Under the pieces are notes generated by a model. The model had not been told where the DNA came from, did no database searches, and was given only the letters and a program-made list of their open reading frames with translations. DNA of 64,000 bases from CAVXHQ01 sp963761735 (lineage in GTDB: Bacteria > Pseudomonadota > Alphaproteobacteria > Rhodobacterales > Rhodobacteraceae), in assembly GCA_963761735.1 (NCBI GenBank), contig CAVXHQ010000003.1, positions 1,054,001-1,118,000 on the forward strand. Direction: 5' to 3'. The position numbers and the translations under genes were made by a program. Below are positions 1 to 8,677 of this stretch, in pieces (position 1 is the stretch's first letter; each line of letters opens with the position of its first letter).

Positions 1-1515
1 CGGCGCGACGTTATCCAGTGTCGCCTGAGCGGAGGTTGGACGGGGTGTAACGCTGACGGTCGCCGCCGCGTCGGTCGCGGTGCGGGGGGGCAGTGTTGTC
101 GCGGGTGACGGTGTGACGCTGTCCGGCGCGGCCTGAGCGGAGGCCGGATGGGACGTGACGCTGACTGGGGTAGGCCCGGCTGATGCTCCCTGTGATCTGC
201 CAAGTGGATCGGGGACGACGGGACGGGGAACGTCTGCACCGCTCTGAAGCGGTGGCGCAATGCCGAAAGCCGACGGGCTGCGAGGTGTTTGAACCGGTAA
301 AGTCGGTCCATTGCGCAGGGCGTCACTGCCAGTCACGGCGGCGGGCGGTACGGACGTCTGCGTGGTGGATGGCGCCACGATCGGGTCGCCGGAAGCCGAG
401 GGAGTGCGTCTGGACGTCAATGCAGCCGTGACGTCGCCGGTGCGGGTTTCGGACAGTTCGCCGGTCTGGCGTGCCTGTAAGATTCTTTCAGCGGCGCCTG
501 CGGGGGAGTTTCCGGTAGTGGACGGAGTCGCTCGCGGTTGCGCAGTTTCGGGCATCCCGATCGCCGCCGAAATCGGAACCGCGGTGCCGGATTGCGGGGT
601 TTGAAAGGATGGTGTCGGCAAAACCGGTTTCGGCGGGTCGGCGGCGACGCGGCCCGGCAGAATCGACGGCGAAGAGTCGGGAACCCCGAGACCGGACAGG
701 ACCGATGATCCCGCGGCAATGGGTGCAACAATCGCGGTGGTAGCGGACATTTTTCCATCCGGCGGTACCACCGGACCGGTTGCCGTCGGCGACATCTGTC
801 GCGCCTTGGTGGGCACGTTTCGCGAAGAAGGCTCACCGTGCGCTGCCATCTTTGACGCCGGAAACGTCAGCGGTGCAATGGTGTTGCCCTGTGATGGATT
901 CACTACGTCAAACAGTATCCTGCCCGCGACATCCGCAGGTCGATCCGCCGGTGAAATGAACGGGTTCGTCGCCGTGGTGAACGCCGGATCGGTGAATGAC
1001 GACGTGGCCGATGGCTCAATTGAGGCGATGGATGACGCGGGACTGGGTGGCGCCGAAACGACCGGAGATTCAGCGGGACGCGCCGGGTCGGCGCCGAAGA
1101 TGCCCTGAATCAGGTCGGTATCTGCCGCGATTCTTGCGGTGTCCCGGTCCGTAGCGTCAGGCACCGCGATTTCGCCGCGCGCATCACCGCCCGCGTCGCC
1201 GGTGGTGTCGTGGCTGGATGCCGGAGTACCGGACCCGCCGTCAGATCGTGCGCCGGTTGAGACCTGTGTCGTTTCAGTCGGCAATCGGGCGTTTAAACCA
1301 CGCGGGCGCGCGGTTGATTGCGGCCGGTCGACCTCCAGTTGAAATGACTGGCCCGAGCGTGATCCGGGATCACGTGAAAACGACCCGACTGCCGAAGCAT
1401 TTGCGTCGGACGGGACGGTGGATGCGGTCGCACCCTGTCCTTCCGGATGCTGTCTGGCGGTCTCGGTACGGCCGGACATGACCGGTGCGCGGTCTGGCGG
1501 GGCAAAAGGATGCAT
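1..1515 (-). CDS. fliK: FliK-like flagellar hook-length control protein, N-terminal part (runs off left edge)
   Basis: This frame is open without a stop from about 1745 down to base 1, so the gene leaves the window before its C-terminus. The product is rich in Pro, Ala, Thr and Ser, with little predicted structure, as in the N-terminal ruler part of FliK proteins. The conserved C-terminal export-switch domain would lie outside. I chose the ATG at 1515 because GGAG sits five bases upstream; an in-frame ATG at 1656 without a ribosome site is the alternative. Codons near the left edge repeat with a 36-residue period (copies near 25 and 133). It is divergent from the FlgJ-like gene at 1818. Identity rests on composition and location in the flagellar cluster, not on a diagnostic motif. 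Confidence 0.55.
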   Translation of the reverse strand, partial: MHPFAPPDRAPVMSGRTETARQHPEGQGATASTVPSDANASAVGSFSRDPGSRSGQSFQLEVDRPQSTARPRGLNARLPTETTQVSTGARSDGGSGTPASSHDTTGDAGGDARGEIAVPDATDRDTARIAADTDLIQGIFGADPARPAESPVVSAPPSPASSIASIEPSATSSFTDPAFTTATNPFISPADRPADVAGRILFDVVNPSQGNTIAPLTFPASKMAAHGEPSSRNVPTKARQMSPTATGPVVPPDGKMSATTAIVAPIAAGSSVLSGLGVPDSSPSILPGRVAADPPKPVLPTPSFQTPQSGTAVPISAAIGMPETAQPRATPSTTGNSPAGAAERILQARQTGELSETRTGDVTAALTSRRTPSASGDPIVAPSTTQTSVPPAAVTGSDALRNGPTLPVQTPRSPSAFGIAPPLQSGADVPRPVVPDPLGRSQGASAGPTPVSVTSHPASAQAAPDSVTPSPATTLPPRTATDAAATVSVTPRPTSAQATLDNVAP

Positions 1516-1817
1516 GCGGTCTCCGACGTTCTGACTGAGAGGCGTATCGACGGGCCGGCACCGACATCTGGCGGACGGACCGGCGGTATCTTGCAGGGCA
1601 CCGGGATGATCCGGCGGGCTGACGCGACCGCGACAAACGGTTGGCGCCTGTGACATGGGCAGGTCGGCAGGATGATGCCGGCCCGGTGGCAGCGGAGGAT
1701 GGTCGCTTTCGAAAAGGTGTCCATCGCTCCCGTCACTTATTGCCGCAATAAATTACCGATCCTTTACCGTTTCCGATCAATAACCGGAGAAATCGTTCGA
1801 ATCGTAAGGAGATCGCC

Positions 1818-2213
1818 ATGGCCGCTCCCGGCATTACGCCCGTCCCCGTTTCGGGGTCACTGCCCGGAATCGTTCCCCGTCCCGTTCCACGACCGTTCGG
1901 CGCTCCTGTCGTCGGGCAGGGGGGCGATCCGGCAAGGGCCGCTCCTTTCGATGCCGTCACCGGCAATCCGCGTCCCGCCGGGCGTGACGGGCCGATGTGG
2001 GCCGCGGCCCAGGCGCTCGAGGCCAGCTTTCTCGCGCTGATGCTCGAAGACGCAGGCGTGGGCGAAGTGCCCTCTTCATTCGGCGGCGGTCCGGGCGAGG
2101 CACATTTCGCGTCCTTTCTGAGAGAAGCGCAGGCAAAAGGCATGGTCGAGGCAGGCGGAATTGGACTGGCCGAATCGCTGTTCGACGCCATGAAAGGACG
2201 AGCCGATGTCTGA
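1818..2213 (+). CDS. FlgJ-like rod-binding protein
   Basis: 131 residues. The N-terminal half is Pro/Gly-rich. The C-terminal half (about 60-128) has the pattern of the rod-binding domain of FlgJ: ALEASFLALMLEDAG followed by FASFLREAQAKGMVEAGG and IGLAESLFDAM. Unlike enterobacterial FlgJ it has no glucosaminidase domain, which is usual in alphaproteobacteria; the separate lytic transglycosylase at 16978-17700 could supply wall-opening activity. The family acts in the periplasm as a scaffold for rod assembly. A ribosome site (AAGGAG) lies seven bases before the ATG. It overlaps the next gene by eight bases, indicating translational coupling. Confidence 0.8.
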   Translation: MAAPGITPVPVSGSLPGIVPRPVPRPFGAPVVGQGGDPARAAPFDAVTGNPRPAGRDGPMWAAAQALEASFLALMLEDAGVGEVPSSFGGGPGEAHFASFLREAQAKGMVEAGGIGLAESLFDAMKGRADV

Positions 2214-2541
2214 GGCCTCCGACCTTGCCTGCCTGCTGGCAGAGGAACACGCCGCCATTCTGACGGGCAACTTCGCGGATATCTCGCGTTTGTCGTCAGT
2301 AAAGGAAAAACTGCTCGCGGCACTGACCGTCACGGAAGTGCCGCTTGTCGATCTGCGCCGGATATCGGCAGAGGTATCGCGCAATCAGACGTTGTTGTCC
2401 GCGGCCATCGACGGCGTACGCGCGGTCAATGACCGGATGACCGAACTGCGTCGCGCGCGCGACGGGTTCGAGATCTACGGGCCCTCCGGCCACCGCTCGA
2501 AAGTTGGCGCGGGTAGACCCGCCTTCGAACGCAAGGCCTGA
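2206..2541 (+). CDS. flgN: FlgN-like flagellar export chaperone
   Basis: 111 residues, mostly helical. The product has the FlgN-type layout: an N-terminal helix (LLAEEHAAILTGNFADI), a KEKLL segment, a second helix with NQTLLSAAIDGVRAVNDRM, and a short C-terminal tail with IYGPSGHR. FlgN proteins are cytoplasmic chaperones for hook-associated proteins FlgK and FlgL, guiding them to the export gate. The ATG lies inside the end of the FlgJ-like gene (eight-base overlap), so the two are coupled. The family is very divergent, so the assignment is by pattern and neighbourhood. Confidence 0.65.
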   Translation: MSEASDLACLLAEEHAAILTGNFADISRLSSVKEKLLAALTVTEVPLVDLRRISAEVSRNQTLLSAAIDGVRAVNDRMTELRRARDGFEIYGPSGHRSKVGAGRPAFERKA

Positions 2542-3015
2542 AGGGCCAGCCGCGACACCAGACCGACGTTCTCATAGGTCAGGATCCCCGGTCGCGTCGT
2601 TCAGGTCCGGAATTCGCGACGACGACGCGGTCATCGTTGCAATATTCGCCGCCGGATTATGCAGGCTTTGTCATCGCGCGCCCGACAGCCGCGGGTTTTG
2701 CTTGCGTCATTGCCAACTCGGCTAACGGGACATGGTGCGACCATGGTCGCCGGAGCCATCGCGGCGTGGAACGGTTGCGTCGCTGGCTCGGCATGGCAGG
2801 ACGCCAGAATCGCGTTTCAATTCACCTTCTCCCTTGCTCTGATCGCCCGGCGTTCCCGCACCTTGCGGTTTCGCGGTCCATGGTCGCGGCCTGTTATACG
2901 GTCGTGGAAATGATCAGTGCATCAAGACGCAGGGGCGTGGGAGATATAGCCACCGCCGGGCATGAGCGAACCCATTGCCGGTTATGATAAATGCGACGCA
3001 TTGGGGCGACGGGCG

Positions 3016-3030
3016 TTAAGGTCGCGTTAG
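3016..3030 (+). promoter_or_regulatory. CtrA-type binding site before flagellin
   Basis: TTAA-GGTCGCG-TTAG matches the TTAA-N7-TTAA CtrA consensus at seven of eight fixed positions. It lies about 157 bases before the flagellin start. CtrA-dependent flagellar transcription is known in Caulobacter and Rhodobacterales; occupancy here is inferred. Confidence 0.5.
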
Positions 3031-3120
3031 GCGGTTGAGGTCAGAAAGATCAGGCATCCACGAGATGGCGCAAACGGCCTGAAGAGGGCCGTACCGCACG
3101 GGTCAGAAGGACCGTTCATG

Positions 3121-3168
3121 CCTCCCCGAAACGGGGTGGCATCCTGAAACCTCCGCGCAAAACGCGCG
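3121..3168 (+). promoter_or_regulatory. Flagellin mRNA leader with two hairpins
   Basis: Two small inverted repeats precede the flagellin start: CCTCCCCG-AAA-CGGGGTGG (3121-3138, one T-T mismatch) and GCGC-AAAA-CGCGC around 3155-3167. The ribosome site that follows is weak (GAAAG). In Caulobacter FlbT acts on the flagellin leader to destabilise it. flaF and flbT follow flagellin here, so leader-based control is plausible. Confidence 0.4.
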
Positions 3169-3186
3169 CTTCTGAAAGTACAAAAC

Positions 3187-4455
3187 ATGTCCAGCATTCT
3201 GACGAACAATGGCGCAATGGTCGCCTTGCAGACCCTCAAGTCGATCAACGCCGACCTCGGAAAGACGCAGTCGATGATCTCGACCGGCAAGCAGGTCGCC
3301 TCGGCAAAGGATAACTCCGCTGTCTGGGCGATTTCCAAGGTCATGGAATCCGACGTAAAGGGATTCAAGGCAATCTCGGAAAGCCTGTCGCTTGGTCAGT
3401 CGACCGTCGCGGTTGCCCGCAACGGTGCCGAAAAGATCACGGATCTGCTCAACGACATCAAAGGCAAGATCATCTCCGCCAACGAGGAGAACTTTGACGG
3501 TGAGAAGCTGCAGAACGACCTGTCCGCCCTGCGCGATCAGATCAGTTCCATCACCGGGGCCGCCCAGCTGAATGGTCTCAACCTTCTCGACAACAAGGAG
3601 TCGGGCGCCAATCTGGCCGCGATCCTCAAGAACAAGGGCAGTGGCGACGTCAACGTGCTGTCCTCGCTGGATCGTAAAGCCGATGGCACCGTCACCACGT
3701 CGACGATCGCCGCGGGTCGCCAAGACCTCGGGACGCAGGCGCTGACGTTCGGCACCGGCACCGACCTCGCCGCCGCTGCAGCCACGTCGGCGGCTGCAAC
3801 CAACGTCGCCACCTATACCATCGTCGGCGATACGGCGACCACACGGGGCGGCAATGCCGTTCTGGCGGGCGACAGCTTCCGCTTTACCACCAACGTGTCG
3901 ATGGGCGGTTCTGCCACGGCGGCCGACAACATCGTCGAATACGTTGCCCGCGATGGCGATACCATCACCGACGTCGCCAAGGCGATGGAGGCGGGCATTG
4001 CCCACAGCCTCAAGGCGAACGGCAGCACTTCGGTCGTGGCGCGGTCCGGTACGGCCATCACGATCACTGCGGCAGCGGGCTCGACGGTTACGGCCGGTAC
4101 GTCCGCAGTCGGCTCCGCCGGTACCGCCGGTGGTGGTCTGGAACTGCTCAGCAAAATCGACGTGTCCACGCTCGATGGCGCAAAGGCCGCGCTGGGTGCG
4201 TTCGAAAGCATGGTGCAGAAGTCGATCAGCTCGGCTGCTGCGTTCGGTTCGGTCGAAGGCCGTATCGAGATCCAGGGCAACTTCGTCTCGTCGCTGTCCG
4301 ACAGCCTGAAGTCCGGCATCGGTGCCCTCGTCGACGCCAACATGGAAGAGGCCTCGGCCCGTCTTCAGGCGTTGCAGGTCCAGCAGCAGTTGGGTGTTCA
4401 GTCGCTGTCGATCGCCAATCAGGCGCCGCAGTCGATCCTGTCGCTCTTCCGGTAA
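3187..4455 (+). CDS. fliC: Flagellin
   Basis: 422 residues. The N-terminal D0/D1 region (SILTNNGAMVALQTLKSIN, then ISTGKQVASAKDNSAVWAIS) and the C-terminal D1/D0 region (ending QSLSIANQAPQSILSLFR) are the conserved helical parts that polymerise into the filament core. The middle, about 150-310, is a variable Ala/Thr/Gly-rich surface domain. The protein is exported by the flagellar type III system and has no signal peptide. It heads a likely operon with flaF and flbT. The start has only a weak GAAAG ribosome site, in keeping with post-transcriptional control. Confidence 0.96.
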   Translation: MSSILTNNGAMVALQTLKSINADLGKTQSMISTGKQVASAKDNSAVWAISKVMESDVKGFKAISESLSLGQSTVAVARNGAEKITDLLNDIKGKIISANEENFDGEKLQNDLSALRDQISSITGAAQLNGLNLLDNKESGANLAAILKNKGSGDVNVLSSLDRKADGTVTTSTIAAGRQDLGTQALTFGTGTDLAAAAATSAAATNVATYTIVGDTATTRGGNAVLAGDSFRFTTNVSMGGSATAADNIVEYVARDGDTITDVAKAMEAGIAHSLKANGSTSVVARSGTAITITAAAGSTVTAGTSAVGSAGTAGGGLELLSKIDVSTLDGAKAALGAFESMVQKSISSAAAFGSVEGRIEIQGNFVSSLSDSLKSGIGALVDANMEEASARLQALQVQQQLGVQSLSIANQAPQSILSLFR

Positions 4456-4610
4456 GAGCTCTTTCAGGCGGCCTTCGGGTCGCCTGAAACCTCACAGGGT
4501 TCCGCCGGTCCCCGATGACCGCAACGGCCGGCAAATCAATTGCCCCACATTAATGTCAGGTCCCGGCAAAGCCGTGTCCCGTTCCACAACAGTTCCGAAA
4601 AGGACACGAC

Positions 4611-5018
4611 GTGAACGCAATGAACAAGGCACACGCCGCTTATGCCGCAGTGGGCTCCCCTCTTCGAACGACGCGATCGACAGAATATCAGGCATTCAGC
4701 GAGATTATCCGCCGCCTGAGCGCCGCGTCGAAATCCCCCGAGACGTTTCCCCAGCTTGCCGCTGCCATTGCCGACAACCGCTCGCTGTGGACGATCCTTG
4801 CGTCGGATGTCGCCGATGGCGACAACGCATTGCCGAAAAAATTGCGGGCACAGATTTTCTATCTTGCCGAATTCACCGATCTGCACAGTCGCAAGGTTCT
4901 GCGGGGCGAGGCGGAGACGCAGGTTCTGATCGACATCAATACCGCCATCATGCGCGGTCTGAGCGCCAACGCGCCGGCAAAGCCTGCGCAATCAGCCGAA
5001 ATGCGGGGGGCGCGCTGA
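4611..5018 (+). CDS. flaF: Flagellar biosynthesis regulator FlaF
   Basis: 135 residues of the FlaF family, including YAAVGSPLRTTRSTEYQAF at the start, LWTILASDVADGDNALP in the middle and the core LRAQIFYLAEFT. FlaF is needed for flagellin synthesis and secretion in Caulobacter and works against FlbT. The GTG at 4611 is preceded by AAAAGGA at good spacing; an ATG three codons on (4620) is possible. The gene lies 155 bases after flagellin, and its stop overlaps the flbT start (ATGA). Confidence 0.93.
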   Translation: MNAMNKAHAAYAAVGSPLRTTRSTEYQAFSEIIRRLSAASKSPETFPQLAAAIADNRSLWTILASDVADGDNALPKKLRAQIFYLAEFTDLHSRKVLRGEAETQVLIDINTAIMRGLSANAPAKPAQSAEMRGAR

Positions 5019-5428
5019 TGTCCGGTCTCGTCCTGAAGCTCGGCCCGAAAGAGCGGGTTCTCGTCAACGGTGCGGTCATCGAGAACGGTGACCGCCGGTC
5101 GCGGCTGTCGATCCTGACACCCAACGCCAATATCTTGCGCCTGCGCGACGCTATCCGCCCCGATGAAGTGAATACCCCGGTTCGCCGGGTCTGTTACATC
5201 GCCCAGCTGGTGCTGTCCGGCGATGCCAGCGAGGAGGACGCGCGTCTTCAGCTTTTGCGCGGCATTGACCAGCTGGGTCAGGCGTTCACCGACGAAGACA
5301 GCAACGCGATCCTTGCCGAGGCGACGGAGGCCGTCGCCGAAGGCGATTTCTACCGCGCGCTCAAGCGCCTGCGTGGCCTGATGCCACGCGAGGAGCGGCT
5401 GCTCGCGGGTGTTCTGCGGGTGTCGTGA
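5018..5428 (+). CDS. flbT: Flagellin-mRNA regulator FlbT
   Basis: 136 residues. It begins MSGLVLKLGPKERVLVNGAV and shows the family features ENGDRRSRLSI, VRRVCYIAQLVLSGD and FYRALKRLRGLMPREERLL. FlbT represses flagellin translation in Caulobacter by acting on the mRNA leader until the hook is finished. It is translationally coupled to flaF upstream (ATGA) and to the DUF1217 gene downstream (TGATG), making a four-gene unit with flagellin. Confidence 0.95.
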   Translation: MSGLVLKLGPKERVLVNGAVIENGDRRSRLSILTPNANILRLRDAIRPDEVNTPVRRVCYIAQLVLSGDASEEDARLQLLRGIDQLGQAFTDEDSNAILAEATEAVAEGDFYRALKRLRGLMPREERLLAGVLRVS

Positions 5429-6228
5429 TGTTTAAGCCGGTCATTCCCGTTACCGGACTTTCCGGCTGGCAGTTCCTGCAACGGACGTTGCCTGCGCAAA
5501 AAGAGGCGTTCGCCGAAAGCACCGCTTTCAAGCGTGATACAGAGTACTTTCGCGAGAATATCTCGAAGGTGAAAACCGCTGAGGATCTTGTGGGTGACAG
5601 GCGATTGCTGTCGGTCGCCCTCGGGGCCTTCGGTCTTGACGATGACATCAATTCCAAAGCCTTTGTGCAACAAATCCTCGAAGGCGGTACAAACGACCGG
5701 TCCGCACTCGCCAACCGGTTGGCCGACAGCCGGTATGCGAAATTCTCAGAGGCGTTCGGCTTTGGCGATATCGGGCCGCGCACGGCGTTCAGCTTTTTTG
5801 CCGATGAAATTCTGACGCGCTATGAAAACAAGCAGTTCGAACGCGCGGTGGGTGCACAGGACAATTCGATGCGACTTGCGCTGAATCTTGAAGGCGAGAT
5901 CGGCGATATCGCCACGACCGACTCCACCAACAATACCAAGTGGTTTGCCGTCATGGGCAATTCACCGTTGCGGACCGTGTTTGAAACCGCGCTTGGTTTC
6001 CCGTCGAGTTTCGGCAGAATCGATCTCGACCAGCAGTTGGACGGATTCAAGGAACGCGCCCAAGCGACATTCGGAACGGACAAAATCGCCGATTTCAACG
6101 ATCCTGAGCTTCAGGAGAAACTGGTGCGCTTGTATCTGGTGCGCGAGGAAATAGCGAACAGTAGCGGGGCCTTCTCCGGCGGATCGACGGCCCTGACCCT
6201 GCTCCAATCGGCACCCCGATTGTTCTAG
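5428..6228 (+). CDS. DUF1217 flagellar protein
   Basis: 266 residues. The sequence has the DUF1217 pattern: FRENISKVKTAEDLVGDRRL near the start, LGAFGLDDDINSKAFVQQIL, then FADEILTRYENKQFERAVG. Proteins of this family are found in alphaproteobacterial flagellar clusters and their role is not established. The ATG at 5428 overlaps the flbT stop; a GTG one codon earlier is also possible. It is the last gene of the rightward flagellin unit and converges on fliI. Confidence 0.85.
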   Translation: MFKPVIPVTGLSGWQFLQRTLPAQKEAFAESTAFKRDTEYFRENISKVKTAEDLVGDRRLLSVALGAFGLDDDINSKAFVQQILEGGTNDRSALANRLADSRYAKFSEAFGFGDIGPRTAFSFFADEILTRYENKQFERAVGAQDNSMRLALNLEGEIGDIATTDSTNNTKWFAVMGNSPLRTVFETALGFPSSFGRIDLDQQLDGFKERAQATFGTDKIADFNDPELQEKLVRLYLVREEIANSSGAFSGGSTALTLLQSAPRLF

Positions 6229-6284
6229 AGCGGACCTGTCATGGTGCCTGGCTGTTCTGAGGATACGTGGCCCGCGCCAGAGAA

Positions 6285-6309
6285 CCCGTCGTCGTGACAA
6301 CGACGCGGG
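6285..6309. terminator. Hairpin between convergent DUF1217 gene and fliI
   Basis: CCCG-CGTCG pairs with CGACG-CGGG around a six-base loop, with one bulged T. It lies between two gene ends that face each other. No strong T-run follows, so it may be a weak or Rho-assisted terminator. Confidence 0.4.
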
Positions 6310-6340
6310 CCTTCAATCGTAAATTGTCCGTGCACATAGA

Positions 6341-7693
6341 TTACGGCCTCGCTGGTGGTTTGCGGACTTGCGGTACAACCGGCGTCAAGGCCGTCGTCAA
6401 TGCCAGGAAATGCGAGGGCACGCTTCCGCCCTGTAACGTCAGGAATTTCTCCAGCCCCGCGCGGCATGCGATGGCAGCGTCGATTTCCGGATCGGATCCC
6501 GCAGTGTAAAGACCCGCCTGAATCATCATTTCGGCGCGGTCATAGGTGCCCATCAGACTGCGCGCGCGGGCGATCAGACCGTTTTCGCCTGCCGTTGCCG
6601 CGTCCGGCAAGGATCGGGACACGGACCTCAGGACATCGACCGCCGGGAACCGGCCTCGCTCTGCGATCTCGCGGTCGAGAACGACGTGCCCGTCGAGGAC
6701 GCCGCGCAACATGTCAGCCACCGGTTCGTCCATGTCCGACCCCGCAACGAGCACCGAGTAGATCGCCGTAATATCCCCCTGTGTTCCTGCGCCCGGTCCG
6801 GCCCGCTCGCACAGGGACGCGATGGCGGGGCCGGTCGTCGCGGGATAACCGCGCAGTGCGCCGGGTTCACCGGCGGCGGCGGCAACCTCGCGGTGCGCCT
6901 CGGCAAAACGGGTAACGCTGTCGAGCAGAAGCAGGACGTGGTGACCAGCGTCGCGAAAATACTCTGCCACCGCCGTCGCGGCCCAGGCGCACCGGCGACG
7001 CAGTTGCGGCGCGCGGTCGGACGTGGCGGCCACGACGACAGCGCGGGACATGCCCTCGGGGCCAAGGACGGCCTCGATGAAGTGGCGCAACTCGCGGCCC
7101 CTTTCGCCGACGAGTCCAATGACGATGACGTCCGCATCGACCCCCCGCGCGAGGCCGCCCAGAAGCGTCGATTTGCCCACGCCGGAGCCTGCGAAAAGGC
7201 CGATGCGCTGCCCACGCACGAGCGGCAGAAGAGTATCGAAAACGGATTGCCCCGTCTGAACCCGCACACCCATGGCGCGGCGCAGGTGCGGTGCGGGTGG
7301 CGAGGCACGCAAGGGCCGCCCCTGCGTGCCTGGCAGCAAGGGGCGACCGTCGATCGGCACCCCATCCGGATCGACGACGCGCCCGATCCAGGACGTATCG
7401 GGCGCGAACCGGCGTGCCCCTTCAAGGCGCATCGCATCGCCGACGGCCAGCCCGTCGGCGGGCCCCTCTGGCAGGATCTGCACGAGGGTGTCGGTCACTC
7501 TGACGATCTCGCCGCACAGGCCGCTTGTGCCGGCGCTACGCACCCGGTCGCCCAGACGCGCCGCGCCGCCAAGACCCGAAATTTCGACGACGCCGCCCGT
7601 CGCACCGGTGACACGGCCCACAGGCGCCGTGGCGCGCAGGTCTCCGATCGCACCGGTCATCCGTGTCAATATCGTGTCATTTGGCTGGTTCAT
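6341..7693 (-). CDS. fliI: Flagellum-specific ATPase FliI
   Basis: 450 residues. The Walker A motif AGSGVGKST is at about 168-176, followed by VIVIGLVGERGRELRHFIE, LLLLDSVTRFAEAHREV and the family signature GYPATTGPAIASLCERAG. FliI is the cytoplasmic hexameric ATPase that helps deliver export substrates to the flagellar type III gate, with FliH as its partner (a fliH-like gene is at 24550). I placed the start at the ATG at 7693 because AAGAGGCGAAG precedes it; 24 further upstream codons are open but have no ribosome site. It is transcribed divergently from flgB. Confidence 0.95.
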   Translation of the reverse strand: MNQPNDTILTRMTGAIGDLRATAPVGRVTGATGGVVEISGLGGAARLGDRVRSAGTSGLCGEIVRVTDTLVQILPEGPADGLAVGDAMRLEGARRFAPDTSWIGRVVDPDGVPIDGRPLLPGTQGRPLRASPPAPHLRRAMGVRVQTGQSVFDTLLPLVRGQRIGLFAGSGVGKSTLLGGLARGVDADVIVIGLVGERGRELRHFIEAVLGPEGMSRAVVVAATSDRAPQLRRRCAWAATAVAEYFRDAGHHVLLLLDSVTRFAEAHREVAAAAGEPGALRGYPATTGPAIASLCERAGPGAGTQGDITAIYSVLVAGSDMDEPVADMLRGVLDGHVVLDREIAERGRFPAVDVLRSVSRSLPDAATAGENGLIARARSLMGTYDRAEMMIQAGLYTAGSDPEIDAAIACRAGLEKFLTLQGGSVPSHFLALTTALTPVVPQVRKPPARP

Positions 7694-7825
7694 CTTCGCC
7701 TCTTCGCTCTTTCGGGGGACGGAACGTGAAAATTCCAGTTCCTCTAAAATTGTCCCGGTTGTCACAACTCCTTCTTAAAGAATCACGGTTAAACCTTTGT
7801 TGAAGCCAGCAAGGGAGAAGCCCTT
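7694..7825. promoter_or_regulatory. Divergent fliI/flgB control region
   Basis: The region contains two TTAA half-sites (7777 and 7792 area, ten bases apart), one of them reading TTAACC on the minus strand. These resemble CtrA half-sites but not the full N7 spacing. It must carry promoters for both fliI and the flgB operon. Confidence 0.35.
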
Positions 7826-8206
7826 ATGTTTGAATCACTCGATGTTTTCCGTCTGTCCGATGCGATGGCCCGCCATGCGGGATCGCGCCAGGCGACTGTC
7901 GCCACGAACATCGCCAATGCCGATACGCCGGGATACCGCGCGCAGGATATGGCGTCGTTTCAGGATACCTACCGCGCGTCGGAAACCTCTGCCCTGCGGA
8001 CCACGCGGCCCGGTCATATGGGCGGCGACCTGTCCGCCACTGCGGCGCGCATCACCACATCAACATCCGAACCCGCGCCCAACGGCAACTCCGTTTCGCT
8101 CGAGAACGAGATGCTCGCCGGTGTCGCGGCTCAACGCGAACACTCCCGTGCGCTGGCGATCTATCGTCACGCCCTCACCGTGCTGCGCACGACCGTGTCC
8201 AGATAG
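7826..8206 (+). CDS. flgB: Flagellar basal-body rod protein FlgB
   Basis: 126 residues. The rod-protein N-terminal motif is clear: RQATVATNIANADTPGYRAQD. The C-terminal helix (MLAGVAAQREHSRALAIYRH) completes the small rod-protein fold. FlgB forms the proximal rod with FlgC, FlgF and FliE in the periplasm and is exported without a signal peptide. It opens the operon flgB-flgC-fliE-fliQ-flgF-flgG-flgA-flgH and is separated from flgC by ten bases. Confidence 0.95.
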   Translation: MFESLDVFRLSDAMARHAGSRQATVATNIANADTPGYRAQDMASFQDTYRASETSALRTTRPGHMGGDLSATAARITTSTSEPAPNGNSVSLENEMLAGVAAQREHSRALAIYRHALTVLRTTVSR

Positions 8207-8216
8207 GGGATCAGAC

Positions 8217-8609
8217 ATGACCGATTTTTCCGATGCGATGACAGTCGCCGCAAGCGGGATGCGCGCACAAGCGCAGCGCATCCGCTATGTCTCTGAAAAC
8301 GTGGCGAATGCCGATACGCCCGGTTATCGTCGCAAGACAGTGAGCTTTGAGGAAGAGGTGGTTCGCGGCGTGCGGCCCGGCTCTGTGCTCGCCGGCGATG
8401 TGCGCCTCGACCAGACGGCCCTCGCCGAGATCTATGATCCTGCCAGCCCGCTGGCCGACGATCAGGGCTTTTATCAGGGATCCAACGTCAACCTGCTGGT
8501 TGAAATTGCCGATGCCCGTGAGGCCAGCCGCAGTTATGAGGCCAACCTCAAGATGTTCGAACAGATCCGCGAGATGTCGTCCTCCCTGATGGATCTGCTG
8601 CGCCGTTAA
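8217..8609 (+). CDS. flgC: Flagellar basal-body rod protein FlgC
   Basis: 130 residues. The N-terminus has AASGMRAQAQRIRYVSENVAN followed by ADTPGYRRK, the rod-protein signature. The C-terminus has YEANLKMFEQIREMSSSL, typical of FlgC. The protein is part of the proximal rod. AGGGGATC precedes the start. It sits between flgB and fliE in the usual order. Confidence 0.95.
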   Translation: MTDFSDAMTVAASGMRAQAQRIRYVSENVANADTPGYRRKTVSFEEEVVRGVRPGSVLAGDVRLDQTALAEIYDPASPLADDQGFYQGSNVNLLVEIADAREASRSYEANLKMFEQIREMSSSLMDLLRR

Positions 8610-8677
8610 TCCCCCAACCCCAAGGTATCCGCCCCCACCCCCCCGGCCAGAAGGCCGGTTCATAAGGAAGAACTCCC

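Larger units (their letters stand above)
2542..3186. other. 645-base intergenic region before flagellin
   Basis: No convincing gene here: the short open frames have Cys/Arg-rich translations typical of GC-rich non-coding DNA. The right part holds the flagellin regulatory region (CtrA-like site at 3016 and leader hairpins from 3121). Nothing is recognised between 2542 and about 3000. Confidence 0.6.

Noticed and set aside
2637..2987. A 116-codon frame upstream of flagellin
   Set aside because: No ribosome site, Cys/Arg/His-rich translation and no relation to a known family.
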